Positions 1-7,746 are shown, counted from the first letter of the stretch. The stretch is DNA of 34,291 bases from Caldifarciminota bacterium (GCA_020343595.1 CP070802.1:910113-944403), one strand, 5' to 3'. A program made the numbers and translations. Notes: generated from the letters alone by a model not told the origin.

Positions 1-17
1 CATCGTTAATGATCCTT
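1..17 (-). other. Possible ribosome binding site and start codon of the next operon gene, cut by the window edge
   Basis: Reading the minus strand past the stop codon of the GlmL-like gene, there is an AAGGAT Shine-Dalgarno-like stretch (positions 17-12) and an ATG at positions 3-1, eight bases later. This would suit a further co-transcribed gene beginning exactly at the window edge. No coding sequence is visible, so nothing can be said of its product. Confidence 0.3.
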
Positions 18-33
18 ATATCGAGCTTGCTGA

Positions 34-1830
34 TTAATGCGGGTAGAGGTCGGTTGCCGCAAACCAGTTGTTGATCGATGCAATGCGCTTTCGTTTGTCT
101 TCTGGTAGTCTGAACGGTCGTCCACGACAATCCAGTATTAATCCTACCATGCCTCCTCTTAAAGTGGTCTGAATTTCTTTGCCCCGTCCATCACCAATGT
201 CGAAACCTTTTTCAGGGTGAATGGTCACTGTAGCTTCTTCTTCTATTCCCAGGGGAATGAGCGTTATTTCACCATACTTTGCCGAGTGTTCCTCGACTTT
301 CCCATTGCCTCTATCTATGTCCATCTTTAGAACACTCGCACCTTCCTTACCTTCGCCGACGGGCGCGATGCACGTGCCGAGCGGTACGAGACAGTCTTTG
401 TTGAAGACTTCGGTTGCCGATTTTTCGTGAACCGTCGAGAGAACACCCAGATGAGGCATCATGAAGATCGAATCGACGGCCAGCCTTGTTATTCCTTCAG
501 GTAGAAATGCATCAATCATCATCAATGCTGCTTGGTTACGGCGGGGGGCATGGGAAAGTATGCCACCCGAACCGATGAGCAGGTTGAGGCCCATGAGATC
601 GATTAGGGTCTCTCCGGTCATTGACTGGCTAAACGCGTCGGAGATCGTTCTTTCTTGTTGAATGCCCTTGAGCCCCACGGCCATTGACTTGTGCTGCTCA
701 AATGCCAGCCGCAATGCCTCCCTGGCGATCGCCTGTTCGATCTTCAGATCTTCCAGGGTGTGGGGTATCGTGGTCGGCCTGATCATCTTGTTCCTTATGC
801 GATTGCGCAGGTCCCTTTCATCGATTTCCATTGGCAGCCAGCGGACTATGTTCGCAATACCACTCTCGGCGAGTACGTTGCTTATCGAATACGACATGCC
901 CAGGTTCGCACTGACCGTCCGGTTGAAGATTTCCTGGAATACTGAGAACACGTCAGTAGTGGCGCCGCCGATATCGACTCCGATCACCGATATCTTTTCG
1001 TTCTTTGCGACCGTTTCAACAAGCAGCCCTACCGCACCCGGTGTGGGCATGATCGGGACGTCAGTTTTGGTCATTAGAGTTTTGTAGCCGGGAGCATGTG
1101 CCATGACGTGTTCCATGAATTGGTCGTGTATTTTGTGTCGGGCGGGGTTGAGATTTTCCCTCTCCAGTACCGGTCGGATATTTTCGACAACGACAAGAGC
1201 GGTATTCTCTTTGAGTGTTTTCAGTATTATTTCACGGGCGTCCTTATTACCTGCGTAGATCACCGGCAGTTGATAGCCGACCCCGAAACGTGGCCTTGGA
1301 TCGGCTGCTTTGATCAGTTCGGCGAGTTCCACGACGTGTGAGACAGTACCCCCATCAATGCCGCCTGACAGAAGGATCATGTCCGGTCTCAGGTTCCTGA
1401 TTCGTTCAATCTTCTGATGCGGCAACCGGCCGTCATTCGAGGCGATCACATCCATCACTATCGCGCCGGCACCTAACGCAGCACGTGCCGCACTCTCTGC
1501 GGTCATGGTCAGAACGACACCGGCGACCATCATCTGAAGTCCACCACCGGCGGAAGAAGTTGAAACATAGAAATCAACACCCTCGCCGTCCTTTACCGTT
1601 TTGATGATCTCTTCGCCGTCGAGGATCTTAACCTTTGAGAGTTCCTCGACTTCCATCACTGCGTTGAGTACGCCTTTTGTGACGTCTTCAAACGGCGCTT
1701 CAACTGTAGTCGGCGCTTCACCACGTACGATCAATCGATACTCATCTCCTCTCTTCTCAATTAGAATTGCCTTAGTTGTGGTGCTTCCACAATCAGTGGC
1801 TAGAATTCTTTTCGGTTCTTTTCCTTTCAT
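34..1830 (-). CDS. GlmL/MutL-family ASKHA ATPase-like protein (glutamate mutase MutL family)
   Basis: This 598-aa protein belongs to the family named after MutL of clostridial glutamate mutase, whose genes often sit beside adenosylcobalamin-dependent mutases or aminomutases; a chaperone or reactivation role is presumed but not firmly established. The actin/Hsp70-like nucleotide fold is visible: a phosphate-1 loop LATDCGSTTTKA near residues 10-21, a second loop IGVDIGGATTDV in the middle, and an adenosine-type motif IGSGG followed by SHAPRR. The DNA-repair protein MutL is unrelated. The ATG start has a strong GAGGAGGAAAGG Shine-Dalgarno site just upstream, inside the end of the preceding gene, so translation is probably coupled. 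No mutase subunit is visible in the window. The substrate enzyme is unknown and may be encoded beyond base 1. Confidence 0.85.
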   Translation of the reverse strand: MKGKEPKRILATDCGSTTTKAILIEKRGDEYRLIVRGEAPTTVEAPFEDVTKGVLNAVMEVEELSKVKILDGEEIIKTVKDGEGVDFYVSTSSAGGGLQMMVAGVVLTMTAESAARAALGAGAIVMDVIASNDGRLPHQKIERIRNLRPDMILLSGGIDGGTVSHVVELAELIKAADPRPRFGVGYQLPVIYAGNKDAREIILKTLKENTALVVVENIRPVLERENLNPARHKIHDQFMEHVMAHAPGYKTLMTKTDVPIMPTPGAVGLLVETVAKNEKISVIGVDIGGATTDVFSVFQEIFNRTVSANLGMSYSISNVLAESGIANIVRWLPMEIDERDLRNRIRNKMIRPTTIPHTLEDLKIEQAIAREALRLAFEQHKSMAVGLKGIQQERTISDAFSQSMTGETLIDLMGLNLLIGSGGILSHAPRRNQAALMMIDAFLPEGITRLAVDSIFMMPHLGVLSTVHEKSATEVFNKDCLVPLGTCIAPVGEGKEGASVLKMDIDRGNGKVEEHSAKYGEITLIPLGIEEEATVTIHPEKGFDIGDGRGKEIQTTLRGGMVGLILDCRGRPFRLPEDKRKRIASINNWFAATDLYPH

Positions 1831-2113
1831 CCCTTTCCTCCTCGAGACGTTCGATCTCGCAGATCAACGCTTCAACATTACTCCGGTCTTCCAGCATCGC
1901 GGCTATCTCTTCGTACTCACGAAAAGAGAATAAAGCTCGATAGAAGGGTTGCATAAAAATCATGAACTGGTTACCCAAAAAAGAGAGCGGCTTAGACGAC
2001 TCTAAAAAGATTATCGCCACCGGGGAAAGGCGATAGTCAATTACCTTTTGGGCAATCTTATTGATCAGAAATTTCTTACGTTCTTCGGTTACTTCGAATT
2101 CTATGTTTTCCAT
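1793..2113 (-). CDS. Hypothetical 106-aa protein between gcvPB and the GlmL-like gene
   Basis: I do not recognise this small protein. It is mixed alpha/beta in character, with a hydrophobic central part (SPVAIIFLESSKPLSF, then NQFMIFMQPFYRALFS) and a highly charged C-terminus rich in Glu, Arg and Lys that looks like a short coiled coil. No signal peptide or cysteine motif is seen. Its start overlaps the end of gcvPB by 13 bases and its end overlaps the GlmL-like gene by 38 bases, which supports it being a real, translationally coupled operon member. Its central hydrophobic stretch could be a buried strand-helix unit rather than a membrane segment. Function unknown. Confidence 0.65.
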   Translation of the reverse strand: MENIEFEVTEERKKFLINKIAQKVIDYRLSPVAIIFLESSKPLSFLGNQFMIFMQPFYRALFSFREYEEIAAMLEDRSNVEALICEIERLEEERDERKRTEKNSSH

Positions 2114-3534
2114 CTTATCTTAAGGTCTTTTATGGCTTTTACCTCATCGAGTCGACGGACCGGCGTATTGTGCGGAGCATTCTTCAGCAAGTCGGGGTTT
2201 TCGCTGGATTCCTTGAGAATGGTCTTCATCACGGCGATGAAATGATCTAGTGTCTCCTTGGATTCACTGTCAGTTGGTTCAATCATGAGCGCTTCACTAA
2301 CGATCAACGGAAAGTATATCGTCGGCGCATGAAGACCATAGTCCAAAAGACGCTTAGCTATATCTAAGGTTCTCAATCCCGCATCCTTCAGTTTTCTGCC
2401 GGATAGAACACCTTCATGCATGCAGTAATCCGTATATGGCAGCAGGTAATCATCCTTCAGTGATTGGATTATATAATTGGCATTGAGGATTGAGGATCTG
2501 GATATATCCTTCAGCCCGTCCTTTCCAACGATGCGCAGGTAAGTATACGCCCTTACCATCACCAGAAAATTGCCGTAGAACGATTGAATCTTACCGATCG
2601 AATTTGGAACATCAAAATTGAGTTGGTAACTCCTTCCGTCACTGACAATCGCCGGAACCGGTAGATATGGTTGCAGATTTTGCCTTACGGCAACGGGCCC
2701 CGATCCGGGCCCACCACCGCCATGAGGTGTTGAAAAAGTCTTGTGGAGATTGAAATGAACGGCGTCGAACCCCATATCGCCGGCCTTGGTGATACCAAGT
2801 AAGGCATTGAGATTCGCACCATCCAGATAGACGAGCCCCCCTTTGTCATGCACAATACGGGTGATTCTTTTGACATTCTTTTCAAACAGTCCGAGGGTGT
2901 TGGGGTTTGTTAACATGAGGCCGGCAACCTCAGGGGTCATCAGTTCGATCAATTTTTCAACGTTAACCAATCCATTGTCGCTCGATGGCAGGGTCAGAGG
3001 TTGAAACCCTGAAAAGTTGACGCTTGCCGGGTTCGTGCCATGTGCTGAATCCGGAACCAGGATGTATTTCCGTGCTTCATTCTTTGTGTTGAAATGGGCT
3101 TTGAACATGCTGATCGCGGTGAATTCACCCTGAGCCCCCGCTGCCGGTTGCAGCGTGATAGCATCCAGGTTCACTATTGCTTTGAGATACTCGCCTAATT
3201 CATACATCAAAGAGAGTGCTCCCTGTATTGTATGCAGGGGCTGGAGCGGATGGATCCTTGTGTATCCATGGAGGCGAGACGTTTCTTCATTGATCTTAGG
3301 ATTATATTTCATTGTGCACGAACCAAGCGGATAGAAATTCTTATCGACATGATGGTTCAAGACTGAAAGGTTGACGAAATGCCTCATCACCTGTGGTTCG
3401 CTCACTTCGGGAAGCGGCGTGACCATCTGCCGTCCATAAGCGTTGGGCAATCTATAGGCGGGGACGTCGGTCGAGGGCAGTGAGTAACCCTTTCTTCCAG
3501 TCCTGGTCTGCTCGAAAATGAGTTCCACCGTCAT
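2101..3534 (-). CDS. gcvPB: Glycine dehydrogenase (decarboxylating) subunit 2, P-protein beta subunit
   Basis: This is the pyridoxal-phosphate-bearing half of the two-subunit P-protein of the glycine cleavage system, which decarboxylates glycine and passes the aminomethyl group to lipoylated H-protein. The 477-aa length fits GcvPB. The PLP-binding lysine is K265 in NLHKTFSTPHGGGGPG, and the N-terminal part contains the typical PLGSCTMKYNPK (residues 69-80) and AAGAQGEF (131-138) motifs. The ATG overlaps the stop codon of the preceding DUF6485 gene as ATGA. The usual partner gcvPA, normally immediately upstream, is absent here, as are gcvT and gcvH. The partner must be encoded elsewhere, or this subunit is used differently. 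No glycine riboswitch is seen upstream. Confidence 0.95.
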   Translation of the reverse strand: MTVELIFEQTRTGRKGYSLPSTDVPAYRLPNAYGRQMVTPLPEVSEPQVMRHFVNLSVLNHHVDKNFYPLGSCTMKYNPKINEETSRLHGYTRIHPLQPLHTIQGALSLMYELGEYLKAIVNLDAITLQPAAGAQGEFTAISMFKAHFNTKNEARKYILVPDSAHGTNPASVNFSGFQPLTLPSSDNGLVNVEKLIELMTPEVAGLMLTNPNTLGLFEKNVKRITRIVHDKGGLVYLDGANLNALLGITKAGDMGFDAVHFNLHKTFSTPHGGGGPGSGPVAVRQNLQPYLPVPAIVSDGRSYQLNFDVPNSIGKIQSFYGNFLVMVRAYTYLRIVGKDGLKDISRSSILNANYIIQSLKDDYLLPYTDYCMHEGVLSGRKLKDAGLRTLDIAKRLLDYGLHAPTIYFPLIVSEALMIEPTDSESKETLDHFIAVMKTILKESSENPDLLKNAPHNTPVRRLDEVKAIKDLKIRWKT

Positions 3535-3728
3535 TTACCCGCGTGAATTCTGGCGAACTTCGCGAACGAACGATCGTAAGTTCTCTCGATATCATCGGGA
3601 AAGCAACATGCCGGCAATTGATGCATATTCAGGTGATAACTCAAACATTCACAACATTTGCCTTTTCTGGAACAAGGTTCATAGCTGCAATTGCAGTTCC
3701 TTACATTATCAGCGGATTTGCATTCCAT
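3531..3728 (-). CDS. DUF6485 family cysteine-rich small protein
   Basis: A 65-aa protein rich in cysteine: CNCSYEPCSRKGKCCEC followed by LPACCFPDDIERTYDRS. This pattern matches what I remember of the DUF6485 family, and the cysteines suggest metal or Fe-S binding. Function unknown. The open frame reaches a TTG at 3734, but the ATG at 3728 is preferred because a near-consensus promoter ends five bases upstream, so transcription should start at the ATG itself and the TTG overlaps the -10 box. The mRNA would be leaderless, and there is no Shine-Dalgarno. It is the first gene of the gcvPB operon and its TGA overlaps the gcvPB ATG. Confidence 0.75.
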   Translation of the reverse strand: MECKSADNVRNCNCSYEPCSRKGKCCECLSYHLNMHQLPACCFPDDIERTYDRSFAKFARIHAGK

Positions 3729-3733
3729 CGTCA

Positions 3734-3761
3734 ATTATAGCAAAAAAAAGGGTGGTGTCAA
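3734..3761 (-). promoter_or_regulatory. Sigma-70 type promoter of the DUF6485-gcvPB operon (leaderless)
   Basis: On the minus strand a perfect TTGACA (3761-3756), a 16-bp spacer with a run of eight T, and a perfect TATAAT (3739-3734) are seen. The ATG of the DUF6485 gene begins five bases after the -10 box, so the predicted transcription start coincides with the start codon. Confidence 0.85.
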
Positions 3762-3794
3762 CTGGACAGAAGTGCGGCACGCTGAGTATTGATG

Positions 3795-3822
3795 TTGACA
3801 AGCCAAAGTCGGTATGTAGAAT
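3795..3822 (+). promoter_or_regulatory. Sigma-70 type promoter of the DUF1622 gene
   Basis: TTGACA (3795-3800), a 16-bp spacer and TAGAAT (3817-3822). It is divergent from the DUF6485-gcvPB promoter, with the two -35 boxes 33 bases apart. Predicted transcription start is near 3829, giving a leader of about 80 nt before the ATG at 3911. Confidence 0.7.
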
Positions 3823-3855
3823 AGATTGTCAGAATCATTGAGATAGTAACACATA

Positions 3856-3881
3856 CCGGCTTGCTCCCGCTGGAAAGCCGG
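3856..3881 (+). other. Stem-loop in the DUF1622 mRNA leader
   Basis: CCGGCTT (3856-3862) pairs perfectly with AAGCCGG (3875-3881) around a 12-nt loop. It lies inside the predicted 5' leader, about 16 nt before the Shine-Dalgarno site. It may be a simple mRNA stabiliser or a regulatory element; I do not recognise a known riboswitch. Confidence 0.5.
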
Positions 3882-3910
3882 ATACCACGTTTCAAAAGGA
3901 GGAGGTGGTC

Positions 3911-4255
3911 ATGGAGATACTGCAGTATGTTTCCAAAACTATCGGAGTCATTGGTATATTCGTTATTTGCTGGGGTGTACTGCTTGGGCTTATTGACTTC
4001 GTCCGAATTGAATTCGATTATCTCCGTGGGAGGAATGTCCGCAACCGCAGATATCTGCTCAGACATCATCTTGGTTCCTACTTGCTGGCCGGGCTTGAAT
4101 TTCTGATCGCCGCCGATATAGTTAGAACAATAGTCGATCCGACACTTGTCGAATTGGCGATACTTGGTTCGATCATTGCGATCAGGACAGCAATTAGCTT
4201 CTTTTTGAACATGGAAATGAAGCATCCACATTACCGAACAGAGGGTGAGTCCTGA
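3911..4255 (+). CDS. DUF1622 family small membrane protein
   Basis: A 114-aa integral membrane protein with about three hydrophobic segments: one near the N-terminus (IGVIGIFVICWGVLLGL), one in the middle (LAGLEFLIAADIV) and one near the C-terminus (LAILGSIIAIRTAISFFLNME). The central basic part NVRNRRYLLRHHLGSYLLAGLE and the C-terminal RTAISFFLNME are what I associate with DUF1622, whose function is unknown. The open frame also allows a GTG at 3905, but a GGAGGAGGTGG Shine-Dalgarno covers 3898-3908 and best serves the ATG at 3911. The gene has its own promoter and stands alone before the transaldolase gene. Confidence 0.8.
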   Translation: MEILQYVSKTIGVIGIFVICWGVLLGLIDFVRIEFDYLRGRNVRNRRYLLRHHLGSYLLAGLEFLIAADIVRTIVDPTLVELAILGSIIAIRTAISFFLNMEMKHPHYRTEGES

Positions 4256-4327
4256 CACTGACGGTGTAATGGAGTTCGAATTGAGTGGATCTAAACGGAA
4301 GTACGTATGACATCAGGAGGAGGTGCT

Positions 4328-5452
4328 GTGAGTAAAACAACGGTTCAGCGGCTCGATGAGTTGGGGCAGAGCGTCTGGATAGACTATATCAGCCGGAAGT
4401 TGCTCGATACCGGAAGGCTGCAGGAACTCATCGATCAGGGGGTGCGCGGTCTGACTTCCAACCCGACCATTTTTGACAAGGCGATAAGCGGCAGTGCTGA
4501 CTATGATCAATCAATTAAGGCATTGAAGGCAGGAAACCCGTCCGTTTTCGAGATCTACGATGAAATAACAATAAAAGATATTCAAGATGCTGCTGATCTC
4601 TTCCGGCCAGTATATGAAGACACAGAGGGCCGGGACGGCTATGTCAGCCTTGAGATCGATCCGCGCCTCGCAAATGATGCTGAAGGGACGATCGCCGAAG
4701 GGAAGCGCTTACACGCTAAGGTAGGACGTCCGAATCTGATGCTCAAGGTTCCGGCCACGGATGAAGGTTGTGCGGCGATCACCGCGCTGCTTGAACATGG
4801 CATAAATGTCAATGCAACCCTGATATTCTCGCTCGAGCACTATCTGAATACGGCCACTGCCTATGTGACAGGTGTCCGGAACTTGCTGACCCATGGTGGA
4901 AATATCAATCGAGTGCACTCAGTCGCCAGTGTTTTTGTGAGCAGGGTCGATACCCTGGTCGATGAAAATATTGATCGATTACTGAATGCATCATCAGGCG
5001 GCACTGAATCGCACAAATTGAAGAGGCTCAGGGGCGCGGCCGCTGTTGCCAACGCAGTGATAATATATGACAAATACCGGCAAGTGTTCGCTAACGCTAA
5101 GTTTGAATCCTTACGCAAGCAGGGTGGCAATGTGCAAAGAGTATTATGGGGTTCAACCAGTACAAAGAATCCTGCCTACAGCGATATAAAATATGTTGCC
5201 GAACTCGTCGGAAAGGGTACGGTCAACACGATTCCTCAGAAGACACTCGAAGCATTTCTCGATCATGGCGAGGTCAGCGAGGTGCTGCCCGGAGATCTTG
5301 GTCAAGCACAGGCGGTCATCGAGGCTCTCGCTGATTACGAAATCGACATTGATCTAGTTTGCGCTCGATTACAGGAGGATGGTGTAATTGCCTTCCAAAA
5401 TTCCTTTTCATCCCTTCTCAAAACCATTGAGGACAAAGTGGTCAGGCTATGA
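4328..5452 (+). CDS. tal: Transaldolase
   Basis: Transaldolase transfers a dihydroxyacetone unit between sugar phosphates in the non-oxidative pentose phosphate pathway. The 374-aa size fits the longer bacterial Tal class. Visible features are SVWIDYISR near the N-terminus, the TSNPTIFDKAI motif, and the Schiff-base lysine in NLMLKVPATDEG (K140 from the chosen start). The C-terminal part has TSTKNPAYSD and a TIPQKTLEAFLDHG stretch typical of the family. An in-frame ATG lies at 4307, but the GTG at 4328 is chosen because a strong AGGAGGAGG site (4316-4324) sits four bases before it and after the ATG. No clear promoter is seen just upstream, so readthrough from the DUF1622 gene is possible. Confidence 0.93.
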   Translation: MSKTTVQRLDELGQSVWIDYISRKLLDTGRLQELIDQGVRGLTSNPTIFDKAISGSADYDQSIKALKAGNPSVFEIYDEITIKDIQDAADLFRPVYEDTEGRDGYVSLEIDPRLANDAEGTIAEGKRLHAKVGRPNLMLKVPATDEGCAAITALLEHGINVNATLIFSLEHYLNTATAYVTGVRNLLTHGGNINRVHSVASVFVSRVDTLVDENIDRLLNASSGGTESHKLKRLRGAAAVANAVIIYDKYRQVFANAKFESLRKQGGNVQRVLWGSTSTKNPAYSDIKYVAELVGKGTVNTIPQKTLEAFLDHGEVSEVLPGDLGQAQAVIEALADYEIDIDLVCARLQEDGVIAFQNSFSSLLKTIEDKVVRL

Positions 5453-5532
5453 AATGAATCTATGTCGGGATTATTCTTTGATATTCACTCGTAGTTCGTA
5501 AATTATATTGTAGATCTAATAGAGGAGGAACA

Positions 5533-6192
5533 TTGAAAGTAGAGAAGATCATCGTTGCCTTTGTCATTCTCGGTTCCTGTATCTTGTTGCTCCAATGTGG
5601 TACGGTTTCATCGGTCAAGCCAATGGGTACTGGCGGCAGGTCGATCGCCTTTTCAGCAGGCGGCCCAGTAGCACCGGTCTTCGATATGGACATACCACTG
5701 CCATATTCTGTGCTCCGCTACCGGTTCGGTCTGAACGATAACACCGACATCCATATTGGTATTCATCCAACGATGGCGCTTTTTGGTAATCTCGCAATCG
5801 ATGCGGGATTAACCAGGCATTTCACACGCAGTCTGGGTATGCGCCCTGGGGTTTCGGCGGGTCTGGCCATCTATGGCTTCTATGATTTCGTGGATCTGAG
5901 TCATATGCGGGTCTATCCGGAAATCTCCCTCATCTTTAGTTATGATATCTTCCGTTCCAGCCATGTGGTGTACCTTGGTGGACAGGGTATGATACAGTTT
6001 GCTGAGCCTTACATCGTGCCCGCCCTTACGGTCGGCGGAGAATTTTCTCTGGGCAAGAGTCTTGCTTTGAGTCTCGAAACGAGGTGGTACGCGCCTACTG
6101 AATCAAGCGATGACCGGGTTGTAGATTTCAAACTCAGACCGTTCGACCAGGGGGCATTGGGTTTTGTCCTGGGACTTGGGTACAAGCTATAG
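5533..6192 (+). CDS. Putative outer-membrane beta-barrel-like exported protein (hypothetical)
   Basis: A 219-aa protein with an N-terminal hydrophobic signal segment (residues 5-20) ending in two cysteines. C16 follows LGS, which fits a lipobox; C22 follows LLQ, which fits it poorly. It may therefore be a lipoprotein, but the cleavage site is uncertain. The rest is made of alternating polar and hydrophobic strands rich in Gly, Tyr and Phe, ending in FVLGLGYKL, which resembles an outer-membrane beta-barrel with a C-terminal aromatic-rich strand. The start is TTG at 5533, supported by GAGGAGGAA just upstream. It is separated by 9 bases from the next gene, a lipoprotein hydrolase, so the two are probably co-expressed. 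No family assigned. Confidence 0.7.
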   Translation: MKVEKIIVAFVILGSCILLLQCGTVSSVKPMGTGGRSIAFSAGGPVAPVFDMDIPLPYSVLRYRFGLNDNTDIHIGIHPTMALFGNLAIDAGLTRHFTRSLGMRPGVSAGLAIYGFYDFVDLSHMRVYPEISLIFSYDIFRSSHVVYLGGQGMIQFAEPYIVPALTVGGEFSLGKSLALSLETRWYAPTESSDDRVVDFKLRPFDQGALGFVLGLGYKL

Positions 6193-6201
6193 GAGGGAGA
6201 C

Positions 6202-7065
6202 ATGAAATCGCAGATTATCATTCTTTGTGTTTTCTTGCTTGTCGGGTGCGTCCGTATAATAAGTCTGGATGATTTTCTCTTTGAACCAACGACCGTCGAT
6301 GAATACCTCAGATACGATGATCTCGTGGAGTGGGGTACTAGATTCATCATTCCGGATTCGCTCGTGGAACCAGTGAACCTAACCTCAATGGACAACAGGA
6401 TCTACGGGTTCTTTGTGAAGGGGAATCCCGATTCGGTGGCAAACAACGCAGTGACCATTCTCTACTGTCATGGCCGAGGTGATAACATTAACCGGTACTG
6501 GGTGCGTGTTGAGTATCTGTGGGAAATGGGATTCAATGTTTTCATATTCGACTATCAGGGCTACGGGATGAGTGAAGGTTCGCCTTCGGGCGAAGCGCTC
6601 TATTCTGATGGACGTGAAGCCTTATACTATGTAAGCACGCATCCTGATGTGGATACGACGAAGATCGTATACTATGGATGGTCCCTGGGTAGTTTTGTGG
6701 CAACTTATCTGGCAGCGGATGTCCGCCATCCAGCAAGTCTCATTCTGGAGGCGGCGATCGCATCGGCCACTGTGCTGCTGCGCGATTCCGCGCTGCTCAA
6801 CATGACCGGTTCCTATGTTGTCGATGCCGATTTTGACAACGAGAGCAGGATCGCCGATATCGGCTCTCCTCTACTTATGATGCACGGCAGGGCAGACGAC
6901 TACGTGGTATTTGAACGGCACGTACCACCGCTCTGGGATAAGGCATTGGAGCCCAAGGAATCCCTCTGGATCGACGGGGCCGAACATGATGATATCCCGG
7001 AGATATTGGGCAGTGTCTATCACAGCACGGTGATTGATTTCCTGGCCAGGCACGTGCTCGAATGA
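6202..7065 (+). CDS. Lipoprotein alpha/beta hydrolase (serine aminopeptidase/BEM46-like)
   Basis: A 287-aa alpha/beta hydrolase carried on a lipoprotein signal: hydrophobic residues 4-15 and a lipobox LVGC with Cys16. The hydrolase core shows an oxyanion-region CHGRGDN (89-95), the FDYQGYGMSEG strand-turn, the nucleophile elbow GWSLGS with Ser161, an acid in MHGRADDYV (Asp232/233) and His262 in DGAEHDDI. The order is that of BEM46/ABHD13-like and serine aminopeptidase-type hydrolases. The substrate cannot be told from sequence. It is expected to be anchored to a membrane facing the periplasm. A GGAGGG site precedes the ATG, and the gene follows the putative beta-barrel gene by 9 bases. Confidence 0.85.
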   Translation: MKSQIIILCVFLLVGCVRIISLDDFLFEPTTVDEYLRYDDLVEWGTRFIIPDSLVEPVNLTSMDNRIYGFFVKGNPDSVANNAVTILYCHGRGDNINRYWVRVEYLWEMGFNVFIFDYQGYGMSEGSPSGEALYSDGREALYYVSTHPDVDTTKIVYYGWSLGSFVATYLAADVRHPASLILEAAIASATVLLRDSALLNMTGSYVVDADFDNESRIADIGSPLLMMHGRADDYVVFERHVPPLWDKALEPKESLWIDGAEHDDIPEILGSVYHSTVIDFLARHVLE

Positions 7066-7094
7066 GGAGGTGAAACGATAATCCCCCTGATTTC

Positions 7095-7122
7095 TTGACA
7101 AAGCTAAACTTCCGGCTATAAT
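7095..7122 (+). promoter_or_regulatory. Sigma-70 type promoter of tRNA-Val and probably the groE genes
   Basis: Perfect TTGACA (7095-7100), a 16-bp spacer and perfect TATAAT (7117-7122). Transcription should start near 7129, five bases before the mature tRNA 5' end. No second promoter is evident between the tRNA and groES. Confidence 0.9.
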
Positions 7123-7133
7123 AGTTGTCTAAA

Positions 7134-7207
7134 GGGCGAATAGCTCAGTAGGCGAGAGCGTCTCCCTTACAAGGAGAAGGTCACCCGTTCAAGTCGGGTT
7201 TCGCCCA
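7134..7207 (+). tRNA. tRNA-Val (anticodon UAC)
   Basis: A full 74-nt cloverleaf can be drawn. The acceptor GGGCGAA pairs with TTCGCCC, the D-stem is GCTC/GAGC, the anticodon stem TCTCC/GGAGA encloses CTTACAA with anticodon TAC, the variable loop is AGGTC, and the T-arm ACCCG-TTCAAGT-CGGGT is canonical. The discriminator base is A at 7207. CCA is not encoded (the next bases are TAC), so it must be added after transcription. Confidence 0.97.
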
Positions 7208-7236
7208 TACATAGCACTCGTAATAAAAAGGAGAGG

Positions 7237-7742
7237 ATGGTGCTTAAGGGTAGAAGAGGTATTAGAGGGGGCCTCAAGCCCCATCTGGAGGATCCCTACC
7301 TTACAAGAAAGAGCTATAAGGAGCCCACCTTATGTCCGCGCTGCGGGTTGGTTTACCGGTACAGGCGCTGGCAGAGAATGCCTGATTTTGACCCGAAGGA
7401 GGCGGTCGGGCGGCACAAATGCCCTGCGTGCCGTAAAGAAGAAGATAGGTACGTGATGGGGATCGTTCACATATCGGGCGGGTTTTTCGAACAGCGGCGT
7501 CAAGAGATGGTCAATATGTTGAGGAACGAGGAGAAAAAGATATTGAACCATAATCCGCTGGACAGGATCATGGGGATCCTTGATGAGGATAATGGTGTGA
7601 GGGTTGAGACCACCTCGGAGAATTTGGCAGTACACCTTGGGCGTACTCTATATCACGCCTATGGTGGAGATGTTGAATACAGATTTTCTGACGAACAGAA
7701 ACTGGCAAGGGTTTTTTGGCATAGAGAAAAAAAGGAGGAAAG

Positions 7743-7746
<4 letters not shown>
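7237..7746 (+). CDS. BCAM0308-family zinc-ribbon protein
   Basis: A 169-aa cytoplasmic protein with a zinc ribbon formed by CPRC (about residues 33-36) and CPAC (about 63-66), followed by a helical stretch ([22 protein letters not shown]) and a C-terminal alpha/beta part containing [21 protein letters not shown]. This arrangement matches what I recall of the BCAM0308 family, whose role is unknown; the second half looks RNA- or ribosome-associated by analogy with NMD3-like proteins, which is only an inference. The AAGGAG site at 7229-7233 is 3 bases from the ATG at 7237 but 6 from the GTG at 7240, so the true start may be the GTG. Its end overlaps the groES ATG as ATGA. Confidence 0.8.

Noticed and set aside
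3535-3900. Glycine riboswitch or other known riboswitch upstream of gcvPB
   Set aside because: The gcvPB operon appears to have no 5' leader at all, so a riboswitch cannot precede it.
4307-4327. ATG start for transaldolase upstream of the chosen GTG
   Set aside because: The strong AGGAGGAGG site lies downstream of this ATG and is correctly spaced for the GTG at 4328.
5478-5509. Promoter TTGATA...TATATT before the beta-barrel-like gene
   Set aside because: The spacer would be 20 bp, while all convincing promoters here have 16-17 bp, and neither hexamer is close to consensus.
7211-7245. CIRCE-like half site TAGCACTC upstream of the groE operon
   Set aside because: Only one arm matches; at the required nine-base distance there is no GAGTGCTAA. 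The half site alone is likely chance.
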